A DNA stretch of 12,429 bases from an uncultured Erysipelotrichaceae bacterium. GTDB taxonomy: Bacteria > Bacillota_I > Bacilli_A > RF39 > UBA660. Made by a program: the position numbers and the translations under genes. The DNA lies in assembly GCA_902783215.1 (NCBI GenBank), contig CACZQD010000028.1, positions 1 to 12,429 of the forward strand, read 5' to 3'. The notes beneath the pieces are model-generated. The model was given only the letters and a program-made list of their open reading frames with translations. It had not been told where the DNA came from and did no database searches. Positions 5,979-12,088 of this stretch are shown piece by piece; positions within the stretch are counted from its first letter, which is position 1; each line of letters starts with the position of its first letter.

Positions 5979-7085
5979 GTGAAAACTGTTGTTATAGGAA
6001 TGAGTGGTGGAGTAGATAGTAGTGTAGCTGCTATTAAATTATTAGATCAAGGATATAAAGTTATTGGTCTTTTTATGCGTAATTGGGATGCACTTGTCAA
6101 TAACGATATTCAAGGTAATCCAACACTCGATAACAATATATGTCCACAAGAAGAAGATTATAATGATGCTATAAGTGTATGTGAAAAACTTAATATTCCT
6201 TTACATAGAGTAGATTTTGTTAAGGAATATTGGGATTATGTATTTACTTATTTTTTAGATGAACTTAAAAAAGGTAGAACTCCAAATCCAGATATAATGT
6301 GTAATAAATATATTAAATTTGACATGTTCGTAAAAGAAGCCAAAAAATTAGGTGCTGATTATATTGCAACAGGACATTATGCTAGAATGCAAGATGGTAA
6401 ATTATTACGTGGAATTGATTCTAATAAGGATCAAACATACTTTTTATCGCAAGTAAGCAAAGAACAGTTAAAAAATGTTTTATTTCCAATAGGAGAAATG
6501 GAAAAGAAAGAAGTTAGGGAAATAGCTTTAAGATATGGATTAATAACTGCTAAAAAGAAAGATTCAACAGGCATTTGTTTTATTGGTGAAAGAAACTTTA
6601 CTAATTTTTTAAAGAATTATTTGCCTAATCAACCTGGTGATGTAGTAGATATAGATAATAATATGAAAATAGGGGAGCATATTGGTTTAATGCACTACAC
6701 TATTGGACAAAGAAGAGGTTTAAATATTGGTGGATGTAAAGATAGAATGTTTGTAGTAGGAAAAGATTTAAATAAAAATATTCTATATATTTCATTTAAA
6801 GATGATAATGAATATCTTCTAAGTGATTCATGCATTGTAGATACAATTAATTGGCTAGGTGATAAAAAAATAGATAAATGTAGTGCTAAATTCAGATATC
6901 GACAAGCTGATAATGATGTTGAATTAGATTGGATTAATGATAACGAAGTACTTGTTAAATATCCACAAAAGGTTAAAGCTGTTACTCCAGGACAAGCATG
7001 TGTTTTTTATAATGGTGAAGAATGCCTTGGTGGTGGAATCATTAAAGAAGTTAGAAAAAATAATGAAAAATTATGGTATTTGTAG
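5979..7085 (+). CDS. mnmA: tRNA-specific 2-thiouridylase MnmA
   Basis: MnmA adenylates U34 in the anticodon of Lys, Glu and Gln tRNAs and inserts sulfur received from a persulfide carrier, giving the s2U34 needed for accurate decoding. The 368-residue product shows the PP-loop GMSGGVDSS near the N-terminus, FMRNWD, GRTPNPD followed by catalytic Cys108 (DIMCN), GHYARM, KDQTYFLS, the second catalytic Cys200 in STGICFIG, and GQRRGLNIGG. The C-terminal beta-barrel domain is complete. I place the start at GTG 5979 because the SD AGGTGAT (5968-5974) is then 4 nt away and the protein starts MKTVVIGMSGG, as the family does; GTG 5970 and ATG 5973 lie inside the SD. A hypothetical gene begins 9 nt after the stop, coupled through an SD that overlaps the mnmA stop. 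Confidence 0.97.
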   Translation: MKTVVIGMSGGVDSSVAAIKLLDQGYKVIGLFMRNWDALVNNDIQGNPTLDNNICPQEEDYNDAISVCEKLNIPLHRVDFVKEYWDYVFTYFLDELKKGRTPNPDIMCNKYIKFDMFVKEAKKLGADYIATGHYARMQDGKLLRGIDSNKDQTYFLSQVSKEQLKNVLFPIGEMEKKEVREIALRYGLITAKKKDSTGICFIGERNFTNFLKNYLPNQPGDVVDIDNNMKIGEHIGLMHYTIGQRRGLNIGGCKDRMFVVGKDLNKNILYISFKDDNEYLLSDSCIVDTINWLGDKKIDKCSAKFRYRQADNDVELDWINDNEVLVKYPQKVKAVTPGQACVFYNGEECLGGGIIKEVRKNNEKLWYL

Positions 7086-7093
7086 GTGATAAT

Positions 7094-7720
7094 ATGGAAA
7101 ATGAAAAAAGTGTAGAAGAATGTATTAAAACAGTGTTAGCGGATCGAGATAAATTTTCTTTAAATGAACAATTTAATCTTGATTACGATGATATAAATGC
7201 TGTTACTTTAATCACACCAACTCAAACAGTATCTTGTTTTACTGATACAGAAAAAAATAGATTTGATAGTGGTGATCATCATAAAAAATTTAAAGATGTT
7301 ATAAAGGCTATATATGAAGAAAATATTGATGATAATGATCAAGATATTAAAATAGGATATATGAATTATGATTATGATCCATTTCCTATCTGTCAGATTC
7401 TTATATTTATTCCTAAAAAGATTAACTCATCACAATATATTTCACTATGTAATTTAAATGATGAAATAATCAAACTACAAAAAGAACAAAATAATATATT
7501 AAGAGTTTTTATCAAAAATGATGATCAAACATTAGGTAGTAAAATGCTTGATATGAGTCAAATTTTACAAGAATTAAAAGATAATAAATTAAGTAGCATA
7601 ATAGATGATAATCATACTCCAAAACATATTGAAAAAAATATAATAGGTTATCCAAATAAAGAAAATCATTACAATGATAGTGAATTTAAAGTAAGAAAAG
7701 AAAATAATAAAGCAAAATAA
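7094..7720 (+). CDS. hypothetical protein translationally coupled to mnmA
   Basis: I do not recognise this 208-residue soluble protein. It is acidic at the start, with a mixed alpha/beta core (about 30-130) containing NAVTLITPTQTVSCFT and FPICQILIFIPKK. A possible amphipathic helix follows (about 120-140, NLNDEIIKLQKEQNNILRVF), and the tail (about 170-208) is polar, Asn/Lys-rich and probably disordered. No signal peptide, membrane helix or catalytic motif is evident. I prefer ATG 7094 to ATG 7073 because the SD AGGTGAT (7084-7090) lies 3 nt before it and overlaps the mnmA TAG. This predicts co-transcription and coupling with mnmA. A role in tRNA modification is possible from position alone. 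No clear terminator follows. Confidence 0.75.
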   Translation: MENEKSVEECIKTVLADRDKFSLNEQFNLDYDDINAVTLITPTQTVSCFTDTEKNRFDSGDHHKKFKDVIKAIYEENIDDNDQDIKIGYMNYDYDPFPICQILIFIPKKINSSQYISLCNLNDEIIKLQKEQNNILRVFIKNDDQTLGSKMLDMSQILQELKDNKLSSIIDDNHTPKHIEKNIIGYPNKENHYNDSEFKVRKENNKAK

Positions 7721-7749
7721 TACAGATTAATTATAACATTAATTGTTGA

Positions 7750-7767
7750 GTAAGTGTTTACATTTAC
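7750..7767. promoter_or_regulatory. operator-like inverted repeat abutting the -35 box
   Basis: GTAAGTG (7750-7756) and CATTTAC (7761-7767) are inverted copies with one mismatch, separated by TTTA. The repeat ends one base before the TTGACA of the next promoter, a typical position for a regulator site. The downstream HTH gene could bind it, but this is only a guess. Confidence 0.4.
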
Positions 7768-7795
7768 TTGACATTTTTTTTAGATGTGCTACAAT
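7768..7795 (+). promoter_or_regulatory. strong SigA promoter of the HTH-protein gene
   Basis: A perfect TTGACA (7768-7773), a 16-nt spacer and TACAAT (7790-7795) with extended TG at 7787-7788. The -10 ends 6 nt before the SD AGGAGG (7802-7807). It is among the best matches to consensus in the window. Confidence 0.85.
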
Positions 7796-7817
7796 AATTA
7801 TAGGAGGGTAGGTAACT

Positions 7818-8585
7818 ATGGAACAATTAAATGCTTTGTTGCACGAACTTGGAATATCAAAGGTAAAATTATCTAGATTTTTAGGTGTGTCTAGACAAAT
7901 GATTTATAATTATTTAGATATGGATGATATGAATAAATGGCCATCTGATAAAAAAGTTTTATTATTAAATTTACTAGGAGTTAAATCTCCAGAAGATATT
8001 CCAAAAATTAATGTAACCACTGATTATATAGATGAAGTTGAAATGCGTCTTAATAGTATGACTAATACTGTTAAAATACCAACTGATAGTGAATTACTTT
8101 TAGGTCTTGATGATAAATCTAAGGAAACTTTTGTAGGTATTTGTGATTTACTTAAGGAATATATGGAAGACGATAATAAGATTGGAGAGTATTTTTATCA
8201 TTATTTACAGGCTATGCAAAACACTAAAGAGTTAAAATATATTTTAGGATATGTGGCAAAAGAAACTGGTTTTGTTAAACCTATGCAGTTTGATTTTAAT
8301 GAGGAAGAACAGTTTATTTTCGAAAGTATTATGGATACTGCTATGGTTTTATATCGTTCTGGAAAAGCTTCTAAAAGTAAATTGGCTGAAGCTCATCGTC
8401 GTTTTGTAAGTCAAATAGAACAAAAAATGGAAGAAAAATTAAGTAGAACGTTGGAACTTAATGCAATTAAGAATCAAGCTTTAAAGGAACTCGGTTATAC
8501 AGTTATTAACGAAGAAAATGCTAGTGAAATATTCTCTAAGATTGCGGAAATACAGTCTAGAAAAAATGCTTTCAAAGAGGATTAA
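7818..8585 (+). CDS. HTH-containing hypothetical protein
   Basis: The 255-residue protein begins with a helix-turn-helix of the XRE/Cro type (about residues 8-36: LGISKVKLSRFLGVSRQMIYNYLD), with the usual pattern of helix, turn and recognition helix. The rest (about 60-255) is helical and charged and matches nothing I recognise. It contains possible amphipathic helices at about 95-125, 150-175 and 195-245, the last rich in Lys/Glu and possibly a coiled coil (FVSQIEQKMEEKLSRTLELNAIK). It is probably a DNA-binding regulator with a helical oligomerisation or sensor domain. SD AGGAGG lies 10 nt before the ATG, behind a consensus promoter with an adjacent inverted repeat, so autoregulation is plausible. 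A terminator follows at 8614. Confidence 0.8.
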   Translation: MEQLNALLHELGISKVKLSRFLGVSRQMIYNYLDMDDMNKWPSDKKVLLLNLLGVKSPEDIPKINVTTDYIDEVEMRLNSMTNTVKIPTDSELLLGLDDKSKETFVGICDLLKEYMEDDNKIGEYFYHYLQAMQNTKELKYILGYVAKETGFVKPMQFDFNEEEQFIFESIMDTAMVLYRSGKASKSKLAEAHRRFVSQIEQKMEEKLSRTLELNAIKNQALKELGYTVINEENASEIFSKIAEIQSRKNAFKED

Positions 8586-8613
8586 CAATAGAAATTAACA
8601 TAATATACATTAT

Positions 8614-8637
8614 AGGAAATTTATATTCCTTTTTTTT
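8614..8637 (+). terminator. intrinsic terminator after the HTH gene
   Basis: AGGAA (8614-8618) pairs with TTCCT (8626-8630) around a 7-nt loop and is followed by eight Ts (8630-8637). The stem is short but the T-run is strong. Confidence 0.55.
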
Positions 8638-8643
8638 ATGTAT

Positions 8644-8666
8644 AAAGTATGATACTTTGATCATAC
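8644..8666. repeat. two overlapping perfect palindromes upstream of the 40-residue gene
   Basis: AAAGTAT (8644-8650) and ATACTTT (8652-8658) are perfect inverted arms around one G. Overlapping them, GTATGAT (8647-8653) and ATCATAC (8660-8666) are perfect arms 6 nt apart. They lie just upstream of the SD of the next small gene (8674-8680), where an operator would be expected, and no T-run follows them. Confidence 0.6.
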
Positions 8667-8683
8667 TACTACTGGGTGATTGT

Positions 8684-8806
8684 ATGTCAAAGAAAAAGAA
8701 AAACAATTCTCGTAACTGTTCTAATTCTAATGATTGTTCGATGAATTGTAAATCAGATTCTACAAATTCTGCTAATGAATCTAAATCAGCAAGAAATTGT
8801 AAATAA
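8684..8806 (+). CDS. 40-residue Asn/Ser/Lys/Cys-rich miniprotein
   Basis: A short frame starts MSKKKKNNSRNC and ends SARNCK. Four cysteines (12, 18, 22 and 39) sit in an otherwise very polar sequence of Asn, Ser and Lys, without hydrophobic core or signal peptide. The SD GGGTGAT (8674-8680) ends 3 nt before the ATG, the same SD-start register as xerD and rarA, and a strong terminator follows 7 nt after the stop, so this looks like a real single-gene transcript. Composition resembles small Cys/Asn-rich proteins of unknown function common in Clostridia and related spore-formers. Metal binding or cross-linking through the cysteines is possible, but I cannot name a family. A 79-codon minus-strand frame over the same bases lacks an SD and crosses both flanking terminators. 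Confidence 0.7.
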   Translation: MSKKKKNNSRNCSNSNDCSMNCKSDSTNSANESKSARNCK

Positions 8807-8812
8807 CCCACT

Positions 8813-8834
8813 GGAATACGTTAGTATTCCTTTT
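8813..8834 (+). terminator. intrinsic terminator of the 40-residue gene
   Basis: GGAATAC (8813-8819) pairs perfectly with GTATTCC (8824-8830) around the tetraloop GTTA, followed by TTTT and further T-rich sequence. Confidence 0.75.
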
Positions 8835-8903
8835 ATTATGGTTCATTCTAAGGAATCGAGAACTTATTATATGGATAGTTGTTCATCTTAAATCAAATAA
8901 AAA

Positions 8904-8936
8904 TCCCCTACTTTTTTTGATATATAAAAAAGGGGA
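8904..8936 (-). terminator. intrinsic terminator downstream of xerD
   Basis: TCCCC (8904-8908) pairs with GGGGA (8932-8936); an inner T-run (8912-8918) pairs with an A-run (8926-8931) past a 2-nt bulge. Read on the minus strand the hairpin is followed by TTTTTATTTGA, as expected for the end of the xerD transcript. Confidence 0.7.
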
Positions 8937-8945
8937 CTTGTTTAT

Positions 8946-8993
8946 TTTAAATCGAGTGTATAATTAACCACTTAAGTTAATTGTCGATTTAAA
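8946..8993. repeat. 48-bp imperfect palindrome next to the xerD stop
   Basis: Outer arms TTTAAATCGA (8946-8955) and TCGATTTAAA (8984-8993) are perfectly complementary over 10 bp. Inner arms AATTAAC (8962-8968) and GTTAATT (8976-8982) add 7 bp around a 7-nt loop. The asymmetric interior is 6 nt on one side and 1 nt on the other. It lies 4 nt from the xerD stop codon and has no good T-run. It may be a 3' stabilising hairpin or part of the termination region, or a recombinase-related site; no known dif consensus is visible. Confidence 0.65.
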
Positions 8994-8997
8994 TTAT

Positions 8998-9873
8998 TTA
9001 ACTACCATGTGGATGGTATTCTTTAAATGTTGTTTTTAATGATTCATCAGATATATGTGTATATATTTGAGTTGTTGTAATATTACTATGACCAAGCATT
9101 TCTTGAATACTTCTTAAATCCGCACCACCTTTAAGTAAGTGTGTGGCAAATGAATGTCTAAGTGTATGAGGGGAGATATCAGTTTTAATCCCCTTTTCAT
9201 CTGCTATTTTTTTAACTATCTTAAAAAAACCTTGTCTGGTCATTTGTTTTCCATGATTATTTAAAAATAGATAATCATTGAGTTCTTTTTTTAATAATGT
9301 ATGTCGATATTCCAAAATATATGTTTTTAAAGCATTTAAAGCATAGTTTCCTATTGGGATGATTCTTTCCTTGCTTCCCTTTCCTATTGTCCTTAGAAGG
9401 GCGTTATTTAAGTCAATATCGTATGTTTTTAAATTAATGAGTTCTGATACTCTTAATCCAGTGGCATACATTAATTCTAACATTGCTTTATTTCTATATG
9501 AATAATTATCTATAAGATCGATATCTAATAATTGATTTATTTCTTCTTCATTTAGGACAGGTGGTAGTTTTTTATCTATTTTTGGTAAATTTATTAATTC
9601 TGATGGATTGTCTACTACTATTTTTTCAATCAATAAATATTTATAAAATGATTTAATACAAGATATATTTCGCGCTATTGATTTTATAGATTCTTTTTGT
9701 TGGTCTAGATATTTCAAATATTTTTTTAAATCATTTGTAGTTATATTTTTTATATCTTTGTGTAGAAAAGTATCTAATTTAGTTAAATCTCTTTTATATG
9801 ATTCGATTGTATTTTTACTATAATGTCGATCAATTAATAAATACTGACAAAAACTTTCTATATAGTTTATCAT
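8998..9873 (-). CDS. xerD: XerD-type tyrosine recombinase
   Basis: Xer recombinases act at dif to resolve chromosome dimers at division. The 291-residue protein has an N-terminal SAM-like core-binding domain (about 1-90) and a C-terminal catalytic domain (about 105-280). All six catalytic positions are present: Arg141 (TGLRVSEL), Lys165 (GKGSKER), His236 and Arg239 (HTLRHSFATHLL), His262 (LGHSNITTTQ) and the nucleophile Tyr271 (IYTHI). Their spacing tracks E. coli XerD residues to within one position. The SD GGTGAT (9882-9877) is 3 nt before the ATG. XerC versus XerD cannot be settled by eye, and since many Firmicutes carry both, the symbol is provisional. The gene sits right after the terminator of the next gene upstream on this strand. 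Confidence 0.93.
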   Translation of the reverse strand: MINYIESFCQYLLIDRHYSKNTIESYKRDLTKLDTFLHKDIKNITTNDLKKYLKYLDQQKESIKSIARNISCIKSFYKYLLIEKIVVDNPSELINLPKIDKKLPPVLNEEEINQLLDIDLIDNYSYRNKAMLELMYATGLRVSELINLKTYDIDLNNALLRTIGKGSKERIIPIGNYALNALKTYILEYRHTLLKKELNDYLFLNNHGKQMTRQGFFKIVKKIADEKGIKTDISPHTLRHSFATHLLKGGADLRSIQEMLGHSNITTTQIYTHISDESLKTTFKEYHPHGS

Positions 9874-9888
9874 AGTATCACCATATTA

Positions 9889-9917
9889 ATTATAACAAAA
9901 AAATAGATTGTTTTAAA
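9889..9917 (-). promoter_or_regulatory. putative promoter of xerD
   Basis: On the minus strand TATAAT (9894-9889) has an extended TG one base upstream and ends 6 nt before the SD GGTGAT. A weak -35, TTTAAA (9917-9912), 17 nt upstream lies inside the loop of the preceding terminator. Confidence 0.6.
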
Positions 9918-9927
9918 GTCTATTTTT
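9899..9927 (-). terminator. intrinsic terminator of the 10015-10803 transcription unit
   Basis: AAAAATAGA (9899-9907) pairs perfectly with TCTATTTTT (9919-9927) around an 11-nt loop. On the minus strand the second arm runs into seven Ts and directly into the xerD -10. The loop contains the stop codon (9915-9913) of the open frame that continues past 10015. Confidence 0.7.
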
Positions 9928-10014
9928 CTTGTGATATGTTTTAGTATTATATATTTTTTGATATTGATTATTTATTTCATCAGTATTTAATTCCATTCCA
10001 TATAACATTCTTTT
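9913..10014 (-). pseudogene. in-frame continuation of the 10015-10803 gene beyond its TAA
   Basis: After the TAA at 10017-10015 the same frame continues for 33 sense codons (starting K-R-M, with ATG at 10008) to a TAA at 9915-9913. The encoded peptide (…MLYGMELNTDEINNQYQ…) is polar and protein-like and ends inside the terminator hairpin, as other genes here do. It may be the original C-terminus cut off by a nonsense mutation, a 31-residue small gene (no convincing SD at 10008) or chance. Confidence 0.4.
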
Positions 10015-10803
10015 TTATATATTGTGATGTTGATGGTTTAATAAATAATTTTCATCACTACTAATTATTTTGATTCCACTATCATATTGTAATACTTTTT
10101 TAAATTCAATAAAACTTTGTAATGGAGAATATAATGAATGATAATACCCAAATAATTGATTAGTTAGATAACGATATTTAAATAGATCTTTTAATAATAC
10201 ACAATGATCATTAATTAATTTTTCTGATAATGCATATATAACTTTACTTGATTTAATATTTGCCATACGTTGTTTAGGAGTTAATTTATAAAATATTGCA
10301 CTATTTTTATATTCATTATCAAATAAATTCATATAAGTATTATAATATGATTCAACATTATCAGTACTTTTTATATTATTTATAGATTTATATTTAGATA
10401 TATTGACTAATTTGTTTTCTATATCATCTTTATGATTAAGCGTTTGAAATAAATTTTCTATTTGGTGCAACAATGATTCAAAAAGAACTAAATTATAATA
10501 TAGTATTGTTTCTTTACTATTTAATTCTTTAATTATATTTATGTCTTTTTTATCATTATAATCTAGTATTGAATTTAAATCTAATATGATATTATTATTT
10601 TCATCATCAAAATCATGTGCAACTCTTCCATTCCAATATGCTTCATTATTAATATATTTTGATGAAAAACAAATATCATTTAAATTGTTTTTAAGAGGTT
10701 TAATACTATCACATAATATTGATACAATTTTGTTAATAGCTGCTTCATCTATTAATTTAAAGTTATTAGTATAATTACATAAGAGTTTGATTACATTATT
10801 CAT
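10015..10803 (-). CDS. hypothetical protein with degenerate metallopeptidase-like motif
   Basis: A 262-residue, Asn/Lys/Ile-rich soluble protein that I cannot name. Around residues 72-122 it has a beta-like stretch (NIILDLNSIL) followed by a helix with LLHQIENLF, His113-Gln-Ile-Glu-Asn117. This looks like the HExxH helix of zinc peptidase-like proteins with the catalytic Glu changed to Gln and the second His to Asn, so it should be inactive if related. A second segment (TPKQRMANIKSSKVIYA, about 175-191) resembles the downstream motif seen in such proteins. ATG 10803 has the SD GAGGT (10813-10809) and a near-consensus promoter. The frame stays open past the stop, so the protein may be truncated. 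It is divergent from rarA; a shared function is not implied. Confidence 0.7.
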   Translation of the reverse strand: MNNVIKLLCNYTNNFKLIDEAAINKIVSILCDSIKPLKNNLNDICFSSKYINNEAYWNGRVAHDFDDENNNIILDLNSILDYNDKKDINIIKELNSKETILYYNLVLFESLLHQIENLFQTLNHKDDIENKLVNISKYKSINNIKSTDNVESYYNTYMNLFDNEYKNSAIFYKLTPKQRMANIKSSKVIYALSEKLINDHCVLLKDLFKYRYLTNQLFGYYHSLYSPLQSFIEFKKVLQYDSGIKIISSDENYLLNHQHHNI

Positions 10804-10827
10804 ATTTTACCTCATTTCTGTTTAAAT

Positions 10828-10855
10828 ATTATAGCACATTCTTTAATTTTGTCAA
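10828..10855 (-). promoter_or_regulatory. near-perfect SigA promoter of the 10015-10803 gene
   Basis: On the minus strand TTGACA (10855-10850), a 16-nt spacer and TATAAT (10833-10828) preceded by TGC, an extended -10. The leader to the SD is about 14 nt longer than at other genes here. It overlaps the divergent rarA promoter. Confidence 0.85.
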
Positions 10856-10870
10856 TGGATGTGCTACAAT
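10842..10870 (+). promoter_or_regulatory. putative promoter of rarA
   Basis: A weak -35, TTTAAT (10842-10847), 17 nt, then TACAAT (10865-10870) with extended TG at 10862-10863. The -10 ends 6 nt before the SD GGTGAT (10877-10882). The -35 box of the opposing promoter (10850-10855) lies within this spacer. Confidence 0.6.
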
Positions 10871-10885
10871 ATATGTGGTGATATT

Positions 10886-12088
10886 ATGGAACCTTTAGCA
10901 ATTCAAATGCGGCCTAAATCATTAGATGATGTATTAGGTCAAAAACATTTAATTGGAAATAATAAAATATTAAGTAATTTAAGAAATAATGGTAAACTTT
11001 TTTCAATGATATTATATGGGCAACCTGGTATTGGTAAAACTTCTATCGCTTTAGCGATTGTTTCTGATTTAAAATTACAATATCGTATGCTAAATGCAAC
11101 TATTAATAATAAAAAAGATTTTGATATTGTCATTGAAGAAGCTAAAATGTATGATGGTTTAGTTATTATTATGGATGAAATTCACCGGTTAAATAAGGAT
11201 AAACAAGATGTATTACTCCCCTATTTAGAAAATGGTTTAATTACTTTAATTGGAATGACTACATCTAATCCATATCATAGTATTAATCCAGCTATTAGAA
11301 GTAGATGTCAAATGTTTGAATTAAAAACATTAAATACAAGTGATGTTATTGAAGGATTAAAAAGATCTACTAAACTATTAGATGGTATTCAAATAGATGA
11401 TAAAAGTATTGAATATATTGCTAAATTATCTAGCGGTGATATGCGCTTTGCTTATAATTTACTAGAAATATCATATTATTCTACTAATAATAAAAAAGTA
11501 ACATTAGATATTATCAAAAAAATAAATAATAAACCAAATTATTTTCACGATAAAAATGGTGATGGTTACTATGAAGCTATTAGTGCATTTCAAAAAAGTA
11601 TTAGAGGTTCAGATGTCGATGCAGCTCTGCACTATCTTGCCCGTTTAATTGAAGCTGATGATTTAGATATAATATATAGAAGAATGAGTGTTATTGCATA
11701 TGAAGATATAGGACTTGCTAATCCGATGATGGGTGTGAAAGTTGATGCGGCAATTAATGCTTGTGAAAGATTAGGACTTCCAGAAGCTCGTATTATTCTA
11801 GCTAATATTGTTATTGAGTTAGCGCTATCTCCTAAGTCTAATAGTGCTTATTTAGCCTTAGATAAAGCTTTAAATGATATTAAAACAAAAGATGTTGGTA
11901 GAGTTCCCCTTCATTTAAATAATCATTCTGATAAGTATAAATACCCACATGATTATCCTAATCATATTGTGAAGCAACAATATTTACCTGATAAATTAAA
12001 AGGTACAAGATATTATAATCCTCAAAATAATAAGTATGAAAATAATTTAAAAAAGATAAATGATAAAATAAAAGAAATCATAGATTAA
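10886..12088 (+). CDS. rarA: replication-associated recombination protein A (RarA/MgsA AAA+ ATPase)
   Basis: RarA is a tetrameric AAA+ ATPase related to clamp-loader subunits that acts at stalled replication forks together with SSB. The 400-residue product starts with the RarA hallmark (PLAIQMRPKSLDDVLGQKHL). It then shows Walker A GQPGIGKT (45-52), Walker B IIMDEIH with Asp97-Glu98, sensor 1 in TTSNPYHSINPA, and the arginine finger RSRC. The C-terminal MgsA/tetramerisation part (about 240-400) has YEDIGLANP, LALSPKSNSAYLA and VPLHLNNHSDKYKYPHDYPNH, all diagnostic. Length is slightly below the usual 420-450. I use ATG 10886 rather than ATG 10859, since the SD GGTGAT (10877-10882) is 3 nt before it and the extra N-terminal residues are not part of the family. 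It is convergent with holA, another replication gene. Confidence 0.97.
   Translation: MEPLAIQMRPKSLDDVLGQKHLIGNNKILSNLRNNGKLFSMILYGQPGIGKTSIALAIVSDLKLQYRMLNATINNKKDFDIVIEEAKMYDGLVIIMDEIHRLNKDKQDVLLPYLENGLITLIGMTTSNPYHSINPAIRSRCQMFELKTLNTSDVIEGLKRSTKLLDGIQIDDKSIEYIAKLSSGDMRFAYNLLEISYYSTNNKKVTLDIIKKINNKPNYFHDKNGDGYYEAISAFQKSIRGSDVDAALHYLARLIEADDLDIIYRRMSVIAYEDIGLANPMMGVKVDAAINACERLGLPEARIILANIVIELALSPKSNSAYLALDKALNDIKTKDVGRVPLHLNNHSDKYKYPHDYPNHIVKQQYLPDKLKGTRYYNPQNNKYENNLKKINDKIKEIID

Noticed and set aside
7073..7093. ATG 7073 as start of the gene after mnmA
   Set aside because: It lies within mnmA without an SD; ATG 7094 has AGGTGAT 3 nt upstream.
7721..7749. ATTAAT-TATAAC-ATTAAT palindrome as a terminator
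   Set aside because: The stem is only A/T, the halves are self-palindromic and no T-run follows.
8572..8811. 79-codon minus-strand frame opposite the 40-residue gene
   Set aside because: It starts at GTG without an SD, crosses a terminator hairpin and a palindromic region, and its translation is low-complexity (Phe run). The plus-strand frame has all expected signals.
8838..8891. 17-codon plus-strand frame after the 40-residue gene
   Set aside because: No SD; its start lies in the T-tract of a terminator.
8946..8993. palindrome near xerD as a dif site
   Set aside because: It does not resemble the roughly 28-bp Firmicute dif, whose half-sites and central region are not seen; kept only as an unexplained palindrome.
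10859..10885. ATG 10859 as start of rarA
   Set aside because: It precedes the predicted start of transcription and the extra residues are not in the family; ATG 10886 has an SD.
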